Notes: generated by a model not told the origin, from the letters alone. Counted from the first letter of the stretch, positions 32,766 to 41,689 are shown. The stretch: 42,370 bases of DNA from Paenibacillus sp. PAMC 26794 (GCF_000316035.1 NZ_ANHX01000078.1:1-42370); one strand, 5' to 3'. Numbers and translations: made by a program.

Positions 32766-34400
32766 ATGTCTGTTCAACATCGCAAATCTTCGGCCCTCAC
32801 GCTGGCAACTATGCTCTTGTTGTTATTCGTTATTGTGGGTTGCAGCAATACAGGAAGTGGAGATGAATCCTCATCTGCTGCTTCGGATCAAACATCTACG
32901 AAGTCGATTACGATGTCATGGCCACGTGATATCGGTACAATGAATCCGCATACGTACAATCCTTCGCAATTATTTGCCCAATCCATGCTCTATGAGCCAC
33001 TGATCAGTTACCAGAAGGACGGAAAACTGGAACCTGCTCTGGCAGAATCATGGACCATCTCCGATGACGGCAAGGTATATACATTCAAGCTTCGCCAAGG
33101 TGTGAAATTCTCAGATGGTACGCCATTTAATGCTGAGATTGTGAAAAAGAATTTTGACGCTGTTATGAAAAATAAAGATACACATAGCTGGCTGGGCATT
33201 GTAGGTGTGCTCGACAAGACAGAGGTTGTGGATGACCATACTTTCCGATTGACACTCACAGAGCCATATTATCCGGTTCTTCAGGACTTGTCTGTGGTCC
33301 GTCCGTTCCGCTTCCTGGGTGAAGCCGGATTCCCGGATGACGGAGATACATCCCAAGGCATCAAAGAGCCGGTTGGAACGGGCCCGTGGATGCTGGCTGA
33401 ATACAAGCAGGACGAATATGCTGTTTTCAAACGCAACCCGAATTATTGGGGAACAGCACCAAAGGTGGATCAGATTACGGTCAAAATCATTCCTGACGGT
33501 GAAACTCGTGTCCTTGCTTTTGAAAAAGGCGATCTCGATTTGATCTATGGTGAAGGTATGATCAGTCTGGATGCGTTCCAGGAGCTGCGTGACAATGATA
33601 AATATGTGACCCAATTGTCTGATCCGGTGGGTACTCGCAGCTTGCTGCTGAACTCTTCCAATCCAAAGCTGTCCGATGTCAGAGTGCGGATGGCGCTCCA
33701 GCAAGGGTTTAACAAAAAGGCGATGGTGGAAGGCGTGACTTCCGGTTTGGAAGAACCAGCCGATACCGTATTGTCCAAAAACTATCCGTACACCAATGTA
33801 GACCTGGAACCGATCACGTATGACGTGGAGAAATCCAAAGCTTTACTGGATGAAGCGGGTTGGAAACTGCCTGCAGGTGGTACAGTTCGTGAGAAAGACG
33901 GGCAGCAGCTTGATTTTGAGATGATTTTTGACAAGACCGATCCGATTCAGAAAGCGATGGCTGAGACCATTCAGGCAGAATGGAGCGAGCTTGGGGTTAA
34001 GGTAAACCTCACTGGACTGGAACTTACGGTACAGATCAAACGTTTGAAAGCCAATGATTTCGACCTGTATTTCTGGTACAACTATGGCGCTCCATATGAT
34101 CCACATTCCTTCATTAATGTTGTAGCAAGCCCTGGATTCGGGATTTCCGAGACCCTGAGTGCGTTGCCGATGAAAAAGGAACTGGACGATCAGGTGCATG
34201 CAGCCCTGTCATCCACAGACGAGACGAAACGCCAAGAGTTATATGGCTCTATCCTGAAAACACTTCAGGAGCAATCGGCGATCGTACCGATCTCTTATAT
34301 TAAGAAAACGGCTGTATATCAGAAGAAAATCTCCAACTTTATTTTTCCGGCGAACCGTGACGAGAATCCGTTTGTAGGAATCGAATTGGGCAATCAATAA
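32766..34400 (+). CDS. nikA: NikA/CntA-like substrate-binding lipoprotein (family 5)
   Basis: A 544-residue lipoprotein: hydrophobic signal LTLATMLLLLFVIVGC, then a Ser/Asp-rich tether. The mature part tracks E. coli NikA through many blocks: MNPHTYNPSQLFAQSMLYEPL, DGKVYTFKLRQGVKFSDGTPF, YYPVLQDLSVVRPFRF, GIKEPVGTGPW, FKRNPNYWG, and the GAPYDPHSF stretch. NikA and CntA bind nickel or other metals as complexes with small chelators. The Fur box argues for a metallophore role rather than simple nickel supply, but this is inference. The start is ATG 32766 after aaaagggg; an ORF from 32712 would run through the Fur box and has no site. First of five genes. Confidence 0.87.
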   Translation: MSVQHRKSSALTLATMLLLLFVIVGCSNTGSGDESSSAASDQTSTKSITMSWPRDIGTMNPHTYNPSQLFAQSMLYEPLISYQKDGKLEPALAESWTISDDGKVYTFKLRQGVKFSDGTPFNAEIVKKNFDAVMKNKDTHSWLGIVGVLDKTEVVDDHTFRLTLTEPYYPVLQDLSVVRPFRFLGEAGFPDDGDTSQGIKEPVGTGPWMLAEYKQDEYAVFKRNPNYWGTAPKVDQITVKIIPDGETRVLAFEKGDLDLIYGEGMISLDAFQELRDNDKYVTQLSDPVGTRSLLLNSSNPKLSDVRVRMALQQGFNKKAMVEGVTSGLEEPADTVLSKNYPYTNVDLEPITYDVEKSKALLDEAGWKLPAGGTVREKDGQQLDFEMIFDKTDPIQKAMAETIQAEWSELGVKVNLTGLELTVQIKRLKANDFDLYFWYNYGAPYDPHSFINVVASPGFGISETLSALPMKKELDDQVHAALSSTDETKRQELYGSILKTLQEQSAIVPISYIKKTAVYQKKISNFIFPANRDENPFVGIELGNQ

Positions 34401-34475
34401 GTCGTATTTACTTTAATTTCGGAAGCGGTAAGGCCTTGGCAAGGTCATGTAGCTTGATAAAAGGGGGAACGTTTG

Positions 34476-35420
34476 GTGATCAGTTATATCGGTAAACGAA
34501 TGATCGCAATCATTCCTATCGTTTTTATCGCTACACTTGTTACCTTTGCGCTTATTCATATTTCACCGGTTGATCCAGCCGAGGCTTATCTGACAGCCGC
34601 TCATATCTATCCCACACCTGAGCTGCTTGCGCAAAAGCGGCATGAATTCGGTCTGGATCAGCCTTTGTTAACCCAATATGCGCATACGATCCAGAAGATT
34701 ACCAAGCTCGACTTCGGCACTTCGTATCTCACCAATAAACCCGTATGGGATGAAGTGAAACTAAGGCTTCCCGCTACGGCTGAGCTAGCCTTCTGGAGTA
34801 TGTTGTTATCCGCTTTGGTGAGTATTCCATTGGGAATACTGGCCGCAGTGTACAAAAACAGCTGGATTGACATGATCAGCAGGGCGATTTCCTATTTTGG
34901 CGCGTCGATCCCGCAATTTTGGCTCGGTTACCTGTTGATTTTTTTCTTCTCGGTGAAACTGGACTGGCTACCTGTGGAGGGGCGTGGATCGTGGGAGAAT
35001 CTGGTTCTGCCTACGATTACTCTCTCCTTGATTCTTATTGCGGTCTACACCCGATTGTTACGTTCCAGTGTACTGGAGCAATTGCAGGAGACATATGTAC
35101 AGTACGCGAGAACACGCGGGATTCGCGAACGAGTCATAATGCTCAAGCATGTCCTGAAAATCGCCATATCGCCCCTTATTACGGGGATGGGGATGAGTAT
35201 GGGCAAGCTGCTCACAGGCACCATTATTGTAGAGCAGGTATTTTCCTGGCCTGGGTTCGGACGTTATTTTGTCGATGCGATATTTAATCGGGATATTCCC
35301 GTTATTCAATGTTATGTCTTCCTGGCGGCCTGCCTGTTCATCGTATGCAATCTGCTCGTTGATCTGGTGCAGCTCGTTATGGACCCACGGATTTCCGCGA
35401 AAGGACGGGCAGAACATTGA
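34476..35420 (+). CDS. nikB: NikB-type ABC permease
   Basis: A 314-residue permease of the dipeptide/nickel group with six membrane segments. The N-terminal helix is followed by an extracytoplasmic loop (DPAEAYLTAAHIYPTPELLAQKRHEFGLDQPL), and the conserved cytoplasmic loop YVQYARTRGIRERVIMLKHVLKIAISPLI contacts the ATPases. aaggggga lies 8 bases before GTG 34476; TTG 34473 is also possible. The gene overlaps the nikC start. It pairs with nikC to form the channel. Confidence 0.88.
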   Translation: MISYIGKRMIAIIPIVFIATLVTFALIHISPVDPAEAYLTAAHIYPTPELLAQKRHEFGLDQPLLTQYAHTIQKITKLDFGTSYLTNKPVWDEVKLRLPATAELAFWSMLLSALVSIPLGILAAVYKNSWIDMISRAISYFGASIPQFWLGYLLIFFFSVKLDWLPVEGRGSWENLVLPTITLSLILIAVYTRLLRSSVLEQLQETYVQYARTRGIRERVIMLKHVLKIAISPLITGMGMSMGKLLTGTIIVEQVFSWPGFGRYFVDAIFNRDIPVIQCYVFLAACLFIVCNLLVDLVQLVMDPRISAKGRAEH

Positions 35421-36247
35421 TATACAAATGGCGTGCGGTATTTAAAGGGCAGAGAGCCATCCAGATATGCTCGGTGATCATATTGCTTTTCTTCGTGATC
35501 GCGTTATTAGCCCCATGGATTGCTCCTCATGACCCGGTGAAGGTGAATCTGTTGCAGAAGCTGGCGAGTCCATCGCTTGAGCATTGGCTCGGAACGGATC
35601 ATCTGGGACGCGACAATCTCACCAGGCTGATGTATGGCGCGCGGGTGTCGCTTGGTTTTGCTACCCTGATCTTCCTATCATCTTTGCTCATTGGTGTCAT
35701 TGTAGGTTCAATCTCCGGTTACCTTGGTGGCTGGGTGGACAGTCTGCTGATGCGCTTGTGTGAAGGCATTATGGCGTTTCCGAATCTGGTGCTGGTGCTG
35801 GGTATAGTAGGAATCTTTGGTCCAGGTCTGATGCAGGTGCTCCTAGCACTCATGATGGTACAGTGGGTGTATTATGCACGTATCTGCCGGAACATGGTCG
35901 TTAGTCTGAAAGAACGGAACTTCATCGCAGCGGCGCGGATTAGCGGCTCGTCTTCGTGGACGATTATCCGCAGACATATCATCCCCAATGTGCAGCGTCC
36001 CATTGTTGTGATGGGCACACTGGAGATGGGCTGGGCGATTATGGATATATCTGCTCTGTCCTTCCTGGGACTCGGTATTCAACCACCGAATGCAGAATGG
36101 GGCGCTATGATTCATGAAGGAACGGGGTATATCCGCAGTCATCCGGAGTTAATGATCTACCCGGGTGTATTGATTCTACTCGTAGTCATTACGTTCAACA
36201 TCTTGGGAGAGGCGTTATCCGAGCGTTATGGCATTGCAAAAAGGTAG
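35417..36247 (+). CDS. nikC: NikC-type ABC permease
   Basis: A 276-residue partner permease. The family N-terminal block LLAPWIAPHDPVKVNLLQKLASPSLEHWLGTDHLGRDNLTRLMYGARVSL is present (the GTDxxGRD motif), and ERNFIAAARISGSSSWTIIRRHIIPN is the EAA loop. Its TTG start sits in the nikB stop (TTGA), so the genes are coupled. Membrane-located, it joins nikB. Confidence 0.88.
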   Translation: MIYKWRAVFKGQRAIQICSVIILLFFVIALLAPWIAPHDPVKVNLLQKLASPSLEHWLGTDHLGRDNLTRLMYGARVSLGFATLIFLSSLLIGVIVGSISGYLGGWVDSLLMRLCEGIMAFPNLVLVLGIVGIFGPGLMQVLLALMMVQWVYYARICRNMVVSLKERNFIAAARISGSSSWTIIRRHIIPNVQRPIVVMGTLEMGWAIMDISALSFLGLGIQPPNAEWGAMIHEGTGYIRSHPELMIYPGVLILLVVITFNILGEALSERYGIAKR

Positions 36248-36286
36248 TGGTTCGGAATCGAAGGCATATGAGGGGTGAACGTAACG

Positions 36287-37093
36287 ATGGATGATGCAGC
36301 GAAGGTACTCGAAGTTCGTGGTCTGCAAGTGAATCTAAGAACAGCGGAGGGTTCAGTCCCGTTACTGGAGCCCATTGATTTTGAATTAAAAAAAGGTCGT
36401 GTCTTCGGTCTCGTCGGTGAGAGTGGCAGTGGTAAGACCGTTACATGTAACGCGTTGCTCCATCTGCTTGATCCGCGCAGGATGGAAGTGTCGGGCAGCA
36501 TCCGCCTGAATGGACGGGAGCTTGGCTCGTTGTCAGGTGAGGAGATGCGGCGCATCCGTGGCAAGGAAATCGGATTTATTATGCAGAATCCGATGAATGC
36601 TTTTACACCCGTGTATACGATTGGATCTCAATTCATTGAAACCTTGCGTACGCATACGGGAATGTCCAAAGCAGCTGCCAGGGAACGGGCCATTGCTGCG
36701 TTGGCAGTTATGAACTTACCCGAACCAGCTAAACTGATGAAGCGATATCCCTTCCAACTGAGTGGCGGTATGTTGCAGCGTGTGATGATCGCCATATCGA
36801 TGTGCCTGCGACCGGCTTTGGTTATTGCTGATGAACCAACGACGGCACTGGATGTCGTGAATCAGTTCAAGGTGCTTCAGGAATTGGATCGGCTACGTAC
36901 GGAGTATGGCACATCCATCTTGCTCATCTCCCACGATCTGGGCGTGATCTCGCAAATGGCGGATGAAGTCGCGGTCATGCAGAAGGGGCGAATTGTGGAG
37001 CAGGCGGATGTGTACCAACTGTTCGATCACCCGCAGCATGAGTATACACGGATGTTGTTAAATGCCAGACCCAGTATGTATTTAGGACGATAG
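36287..37093 (+). CDS. nikD: NikD-type ABC ATPase
   Basis: A 268-residue ATPase: Walker A GESGSGKT, Q-loop FIMQNPMNAFTPVYTIGSQ (typical DppD/NikD), signature QLSGGMLQR, Walker B ALVIADEPTTALD, and the switch His in LISHDLG. The C-terminus contains HPQHEYTRMLLNARP, as in NikD/DppD. The start is ATG 36287 after gaggggtg; the in-frame GTG 36275 lies in that site. It pairs with nikE. A 161-base gap before nikE shows no gene. Confidence 0.88.
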   Translation: MDDAAKVLEVRGLQVNLRTAEGSVPLLEPIDFELKKGRVFGLVGESGSGKTVTCNALLHLLDPRRMEVSGSIRLNGRELGSLSGEEMRRIRGKEIGFIMQNPMNAFTPVYTIGSQFIETLRTHTGMSKAAARERAIAALAVMNLPEPAKLMKRYPFQLSGGMLQRVMIAISMCLRPALVIADEPTTALDVVNQFKVLQELDRLRTEYGTSILLISHDLGVISQMADEVAVMQKGRIVEQADVYQLFDHPQHEYTRMLLNARPSMYLGR

Positions 37094-37254
37094 CGAATGA
37101 CAGATGAGTTGAATTGTTCAGTGAGTGTATGTGTAGAGCGGGAATACACTGTGTTTTGAGTGGGTAGGCGTAGGGGTGGAATGAACATGGTGATGTGTAA
37201 TTTCAGCTTCTTCGGAGATTGCTTCTGCCAAGTACAAAAGAGGAGGGTGACCTG

Positions 37255-38055
37255 ATGCTTCAGGTACGTGGAGTAAGCCATAGCTATGGCAAACGCAATT
37301 GGCTGGATCGTTCGGGAGCGCGTCCTCCTGTGCTGGCAGACATCTCGCTTACGATTGAACAGGGTGTGTGTTTGGGACTGCTGGGTACGAGTGGGGCAGG
37401 TAAAAGTACCTTGGGTAAAATCATCCTTGGTCTGGAGAAGCCCAGTCAGGGTCAGGTTTTATTTCAAGGTCAGGATATCTACCGATCTAGCAAACCCGTG
37501 CTCAAGGGATTACGGCGTGATCTGCAGGTCGTGTTCCAGGACTGTTATTCGGCTGTGAATCCACTCATGACTGCCGCGCAGATCATCGGGGAGCCGCTGG
37601 ATAATTACGAGCGATTGTCGGCAAAAGAACAACTTCGTGTGATTGGACAACTGCTTGAGCAGGTTGGACTTAAACCTGAGGATGGGAGCAAGCTTCCGCA
37701 CCAGTTCAGCGGTGGCCAACTACAGAGGGTCAACATCGCACGAGCTATCGCGCTCAAACCGAAGTTAATCGTACTGGACGAATCGATCAGCAGCCTGGAT
37801 ATGGTGCACCAGACGCAAATCCTATCCTTATTGGCGGAGCTCAGAGCATCTTATGGGTTGTCTTACCTCTTTATCACACATGATATTCGGGCTGCCATGA
37901 CGATCTGTGACCGCATTGCGGTAATGGATCAGGGGAAGCTGGTCTATAGCGGTGATGCCGGCGATTCGGTAATGCAGTCGGATCATCCGGCTGTACAGCA
38001 GTTGGTATCGTCCATTTTGCCTGAGCATCCATCAGGTCGTATTTCGTTTAAATGA
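37255..38055 (+). CDS. nikE: NikE-type ABC ATPase
   Basis: A 266-residue ATPase: Walker A GTSGAGKS, Q-loop QVVFQDCYSAVNPLMTAAQIIGEPL, signature QFSGGQLQR, Walker B LIVLDESISSLD, and FITHDIR. It is the DppF/NikE half of the pair. The start ATG 37255 follows aggagggtgacctg; an ORF from 37219 lacks a site. It ends the operon before a very strong terminator. Confidence 0.88.
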   Translation: MLQVRGVSHSYGKRNWLDRSGARPPVLADISLTIEQGVCLGLLGTSGAGKSTLGKIILGLEKPSQGQVLFQGQDIYRSSKPVLKGLRRDLQVVFQDCYSAVNPLMTAAQIIGEPLDNYERLSAKEQLRVIGQLLEQVGLKPEDGSKLPHQFSGGQLQRVNIARAIALKPKLIVLDESISSLDMVHQTQILSLLAELRASYGLSYLFITHDIRAAMTICDRIAVMDQGKLVYSGDAGDSVMQSDHPAVQQLVSSILPEHPSGRISFK

Positions 38056-38066
38056 AATTTATAGTG

Positions 38067-38108
38067 AAGGAGGCTCCTTACCATGTTGATGGTAAGAAGC
38101 CTCCTTTT
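38067..38108 (+). terminator. Terminator of the nikABCDE-like operon
   Basis: The arm AAGGAGGCTCCTTACCAT (38067-38084) pairs with ATGGTAAGAAGCCTCCTT (38089-38106), one mismatch, over four bases, followed by TTTTT. It separates convergent units. Confidence 0.92.
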
Positions 38109-38138
38109 TCACATTTCATTCATCAGTTGAGCGTTATC

Positions 38139-38411
38139 TTAATTGCCCCGATCTGCACGCTCCATACGATATGTATACTTCACAAGCTCAATCTGTTGCT
38201 GCTTGAAATCTGCAATCCATTCTCCTAAAATGTTCTGGAAACGATCCATCTTTCTTCGCAATTCTTCCGCAGATTTACCTTTCCAATCTCCTATACTCTC
38301 ATCAATGGACTTTACATGACGTTTGTTAGCTTCAAGCATATCCATTAAATCATTGATTTCCTTCTCGGCATTCATCAAATCCACTAATTCTACAACAATG
38401 CTCCGTGACAT
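38139..38411 (-). CDS. WXG100-like small helical protein, partner of the lipase
   Basis: A 90-residue all-helical protein with a helix-turn-helix hairpin: first helix (DLMNAEKEINDLMDMLEANKRHVKSIDESI), turn DWKGKSAEEL giving the W-x-G motif, and a second helix (LRRKMDRFQNILGEWIADFKQQQIELVKYTYRM). This is the layout of WXG100/ESX helpers, which pair with a helical region of a type VII secreted protein. It lies 18 bases after the lipase stop on the same strand, with aaggag about 10 bases before its ATG. The helper of the S. aureus toxin TslA works this way; here it is inferred. Only one such helper gene is in the window. Confidence 0.75.
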   Translation of the reverse strand: MSRSIVVELVDLMNAEKEINDLMDMLEANKRHVKSIDESIGDWKGKSAEELRRKMDRFQNILGEWIADFKQQQIELVKYTYRMERADRGN

Positions 38412-38429
38412 ATGTTTCGTCGCTCCTTT

Positions 38430-39785
38430 TTAACCCTCGTCGGCTTGTCTGAAATCTTCCGCTTTTTGATTAATATACTCTGCAATGACATGTGCTTCTT
38501 CTTCATACCAGCGGCTAAATTTGTGCAAATCACTTGTTAACCGATCCACGATAGGTTCAAGAGAGCGGCTATCACTGGACTCAATAAGTCTGAGAATGGC
38601 ATTGGTTGCTGTGGGGAGGCTAGATTGAAATTCATTTACATGCTGCTGCATTTTTTGTCCAGCTCTTTGAAGATTCTCTAGTGAGAGTTGGATGGTAACC
38701 CCGGCACCGGCAGCAGCCATTTGTCCAAGAGGTCCTAGGTTGGCACCATACTTTTCAATTAATTTATTTACAGTATCCTTCATTTTTTCATTGGCAAGCA
38801 GGGTATTTATGTATTCCGTGTATCTTGGATTTCCACCAATCACTTCACCATCTCGTGTATAAAGTGTATTTGTAATAAAGCCATTCTTGTCAAACTCGAA
38901 GTTCTCAAGACCGTGCGCCTTTTCTCCACCGAAAGAATTGAATAATTTTTCCCCCATGCCTTGAGTGCCTATTGGCATTGTAGTAGATACAAAAGTGATA
39001 TTCTTCCAAAAAGGTGTGAAAATACCCGAAGGAGCACCGCTTGATTTGGATATTATAGGTATAGTGATTTGAACATATCTATTATTTGCTTCCTCGTACG
39101 TCTTATTAATCATGATTGTATTAGCTGCATGCCGCGTCGATGAATTGAAAAAACCTGCTCCAACACCATCTCCTGGGTTGACATAAGCTGTGTTTTTCTT
39201 ATCATATTCTCCGGCATCTATTTTCTTTAGGATATCATCGGAGACAACTGCTCGAATGCTGGCTGGGTTGTATGTAGTAGATGACAGGTTGTTATGTATA
39301 GCTGTATATTGCGCAAGTGCTCCACCCAATGAGTGACCGGTTGTAGAAATTTCCGCAGTAGGATAAGCCTCTTTCACTTCACGATATAGCTTCTCAGCTT
39401 GATAGAACTGATTGTTCTCATAATTGCTTTTTGTTGCATGATATTTTGGTGATGATTCTGACAGAATGTCAGGGTTGTTTTCGACAGTCTTTCTAAGGGT
39501 TTTGTACCGTCCCCCGACAACATCAATGCCATCAGTTGCAATGTCTGGGACTTTACCCCATGATAGATCAGGTTCAGTTCCACGGTAAGCTATAACGACT
39601 TGATTATCTTTATCGTTGCGAAACACTACCGCATCAAATCCTGATTTGTTCGTATCGTTGAGAGTTGAATTAGGCAGATTGGTTCGTATCCAATCCTCGC
39701 GAAATTTTGTATCTTTTGTACTGAATTCTCTATCATATGATTCTTCCGACATGGCGTGTAAAAGCTCATCATTTAAGAAACTCAC
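38430..39785 (-). CDS. Probable type VII secreted lipase toxin with reverse domain order
   Basis: A 451-residue protein from GTG 39785, which AGGAAGG (39794-39800) precedes by 8 bases; ATG 39827 is the longer option. Residues 1-300 are a class-3-like (DUF2974) lipase: VVIAYRGTEPDLSWGKVPDIATD, then GHSLGGALAQYTA with Ser152, NPGDGVG with Asp206, and KAHGLENF with His291 as a plausible catalytic triad. Residues about 355-451 are helical (SLENLQRAGQKMQQHVNEFQ through WYEEEAHVIAEYINQKAEDF). No signal peptide is seen. Catalytic domain first and helical targeting region last, with a WXG helper next to it, matches S. aureus TslA. It would attack membrane lipids of rivals. The lipase is firm; type VII secretion is inference. 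Confidence 0.75.
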   Translation of the reverse strand: MSFLNDELLHAMSEESYDREFSTKDTKFREDWIRTNLPNSTLNDTNKSGFDAVVFRNDKDNQVVIAYRGTEPDLSWGKVPDIATDGIDVVGGRYKTLRKTVENNPDILSESSPKYHATKSNYENNQFYQAEKLYREVKEAYPTAEISTTGHSLGGALAQYTAIHNNLSSTTYNPASIRAVVSDDILKKIDAGEYDKKNTAYVNPGDGVGAGFFNSSTRHAANTIMINKTYEEANNRYVQITIPIISKSSGAPSGIFTPFWKNITFVSTTMPIGTQGMGEKLFNSFGGEKAHGLENFEFDKNGFITNTLYTRDGEVIGGNPRYTEYINTLLANEKMKDTVNKLIEKYGANLGPLGQMAAAGAGVTIQLSLENLQRAGQKMQQHVNEFQSSLPTATNAILRLIESSDSRSLEPIVDRLTSDLHKFSRWYEEEAHVIAEYINQKAEDFRQADEG

Positions 39786-39850
39786 TGTATTTACCTTCCT
39801 ATCTAGGTTATTATTGAAATAATACATATTATTCCTGATAGAATCAAGGG

Positions 39851-40186
39851 GTGACTCTCATTAAAATCAAGTCTAAAGTCCTACTGGTTTTTTTATCTAT
39901 AGTAGTTTTGTTTATTTGTTTTTTAATTGTTAAGAATTACTTGACTGATAAACAAATTGTTGAGAAAGCTACGGTTATAGGCGAGAAGTACTTTATAGAT
40001 AATTATGGTGTGGAGGTTGAATTTGTCGACTCACAAGTTATGGCTTCTTATATTACAACTAGAGTGGTGCTATACGGATATATTGTAGGTAAAGAAGAAG
40101 ATAAGATTAAAATTAGTTTGGATTACCGTGATTTTGAAGTTACAGGAACCGGTATTCCTTTAGATCTTAAAAAGATTGGTGAATAG
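39851..40186 (+). CDS. Candidate immunity protein 1: small membrane-anchored DUF1433-like protein
   Basis: A 111-residue protein: N-terminal hydrophobic anchor (KVLLVFLSIVVLFICFLIVKNYL) and an extracytoplasmic domain with beta-strand pattern (KYFIDNYGVEVEFVDSQVMASYITTRVVLYGYIVGKEEDKIKISLDYRDFEV). The domain shares F-x-DSQV and LYGY with the lipoprotein at 41867. It resembles the DUF1433 class to which the TslA immunity protein TilA belongs, which faces outward as expected for an outside-acting lipase. It is divergent from the lipase gene, 65 bases away. GTG 39851 has a weak site; aaggggtg also lies just before an ATT at 39860. Function is inference. Confidence 0.6.
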   Translation: MTLIKIKSKVLLVFLSIVVLFICFLIVKNYLTDKQIVEKATVIGEKYFIDNYGVEVEFVDSQVMASYITTRVVLYGYIVGKEEDKIKISLDYRDFEVTGTGIPLDLKKIGE

Positions 40187-40223
40187 AAGAACAAATTTTA
40201 CTTATTGAAGAATGTAAGCTTGT

Positions 40224-40281
40224 TTGATATCAGATAAGTCCTAAACTGAAGATAGTATTGCCAGGTTTTTTTGATATTTAG
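40224..40281 (+). pseudogene. Remnant of the start of another candidate immunity gene
   Basis: Bases 40224-40260 match 41857-41893, the ribosome-site-to-start region of the second immunity gene, at 29 of 37 positions. In the remnant the start codon is ATA, and the frame (I-S-P-K-L-K-I-V-L-P-G-F-F) hits a stop after a few codons. A third copy of the gene seems to have been lost here. Confidence 0.45.
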
Positions 40282-40365
40282 GATTTGTTAGACCTAAGCA
40301 AAGAAAAAGATACTGGGAAGTGAAAGTGAGAAGAAGTACATATGAAAAGCAGAGGGATTTAGAAA

Positions 40366-41316
40366 ATGAAGAAACTTTTATTAACTGTATTAGCGAGTAT
40401 ATTGACTGTAAGCATGATAGGTTCGGGAAACGAGACAGTTGCAGCTGCAAGTAATCCGAAGCAAGTAGAGGTATTGCTGAATACCGTAAAAATGAAGTTT
40501 CCTGATGCGAAGCCATTCCAGGATGGCCAAGGTAGCGTTATGGTTCCAATCCGGTTTGTTTCGGAAGCCCTAGGCGCAAAGGTGATATACTCGAAGGCTG
40601 GCAAAGTTTCCAAGGTTGGGATCGTCAGCAAAGATCATAAAGTGGACATGACGATCGGGCAGACTTCAGCCCTCGTTGATGGGCAGAAGAAGGACTATGG
40701 CTCGCAAATTATTCTGAAGCAAAATCGGACTTTCGTTCCCCTACGTCTGGTGAGTGAAGGGCTTGGCCAAAAGGTTGAGTGGGACAAGATTGGTCGTTGG
40801 GTCTGGATCGGGAACAAAAACTTCCGGAGCACAGATGATAAGGCGTTTAAGTTAACCAAGTTAAGTGATTTTAAAGCATATACACAAAGCATTGAATATT
40901 TTAAAAACTTGAAGAAAGAAACTTACCCTGGCGTGAAGATTATTAAAGAGAGTGATTTACCGATTCAACTAGGGAATAGTCAAGTGGTGTACAGCATTAA
41001 TTTGGTAAAAGGTCCTGGACGTAGCGGCGATGTGGTACAGATTAGAAGTAGTGTCAGAGGAAATCCCATAACGTTCCTAGTAAAAGATAGTTTTGCAAAG
41101 GGACGTTCGGTGCTAGATGCGGCTTTTATAAATAATGATGATAAAACAGGAATGAATAACTATCCAGTAGTAAGTAGCTTGGATCTTTTTCAAAATGGAA
41201 AATTCGTAGAGAATTATGATTACACGAAGTTCAAATTTTCTTCAGCAGATTATATTCTCTTGAGAGATGGTGATTTGGACGAGTACGCTGTGGCCATCAT
41301 CAATCCATTCAAGTAA
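40366..41316 (+). CDS. Secreted protein with copper amine oxidase-type stalk domain
   Basis: A 316-residue secreted protein. A signal peptide (KKLLLTVLASILTVSMIGSG, cut near VAAA) is followed by a stalk-type domain (PF07833-like) at residues about 30-150: VMVPIRFVSEALGAKVIYSK, then KVDMTIGQTSALVDGQ and RTFVPLRLVSEGLGQKVEWDK. The remaining 160 residues have no family that I recognise. Stalk domains are common in Paenibacillus surface proteins and are not enzymatic. agaggg lies before ATG 40366. It lies between the two candidate immunity genes, but its own role is unknown. Confidence 0.8.
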   Translation: MKKLLLTVLASILTVSMIGSGNETVAAASNPKQVEVLLNTVKMKFPDAKPFQDGQGSVMVPIRFVSEALGAKVIYSKAGKVSKVGIVSKDHKVDMTIGQTSALVDGQKKDYGSQIILKQNRTFVPLRLVSEGLGQKVEWDKIGRWVWIGNKNFRSTDDKAFKLTKLSDFKAYTQSIEYFKNLKKETYPGVKIIKESDLPIQLGNSQVVYSINLVKGPGRSGDVVQIRSSVRGNPITFLVKDSFAKGRSVLDAAFINNDDKTGMNNYPVVSSLDLFQNGKFVENYDYTKFKFSSADYILLRDGDLDEYAVAIINPFK

Positions 41317-41329
41317 GGGGAAAAGATTG

Positions 41330-41437
41330 ATGAAAAAGACCATCAGTTCAATACTCAGTTTCAGTTTGATAATCATTTTGTCCTCTGTGCTCGTCCTATT
41401 TACTTATCATCTCGGTAAAGCTGAAGCAACTGTTTAG
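41330..41437 (+). CDS. Short ORF encoding a signal-peptide-like peptide (probably a broken gene 5' end)
   Basis: A 35-residue peptide: MKKT, then a hydrophobic core (SILSFSLIIILSSVLVLFTYHLG), AEATV and a TAG stop. aggggaa precedes ATG 41330, 13 bases after the stalk gene. It is in the same frame as the toxin fragment that begins right after its stop. It could be a real small membrane peptide, but a broken secreted-protein gene is more likely. Confidence 0.4.
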   Translation: MKKTISSILSFSLIIILSSVLVLFTYHLGKAEATV

Positions 41438-41689
41438 TTGATGCCTCTGAAAGGATTCAACAGAACCTTTTCGAGTATACCGAGAGCAGCCCATAGTCAG
41501 CGACTTGTACCGATTGTGTGGGATCTTCAAATGAGTATTAAGCAGTTGGATGAATGGCACCTGGAGCATACGTCGGAACTAGTGGACTACATTAATCAAA
41601 AGGGAGAAGATTTTTATACAAGTAGATTCCGGAGCACAGTGAAAATTTACATAGTAGTAAAAGAGCCTAAACGAACTAAATCTAACTAA
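41438..41689 (+). pseudogene. Orphan C-terminal fragment of a second lipase toxin
   Basis: The 83-residue frame contains FNRTFSSIPRAAHSQRLVPIVWDLQ ... LDEWHLEHTSELVDYINQKGEDF, clearly related to the last 75 residues of the lipase (FQSSLPTATNA..., RSLEPIVDRLTSDLHKFSRWYEEEAHVIAEYINQKAEDF), with about 10 residues missing between. No lipase motifs, no ribosome site of its own. The tail (RFRSTVKIYIVV) is unrelated and begins with a 13-base word, TTCCGGAGCACAG, also present in the stalk gene at 40822-40834 in the same codon phase. It is a recombined remnant. Confidence 0.65.

Noticed and set aside
41435..41437. TAG as a recoded codon joining the signal peptide to the toxin fragment
   Set aside because: No evidence for recoding; the fragment lacks the rest of the toxin, so a broken gene is simpler.
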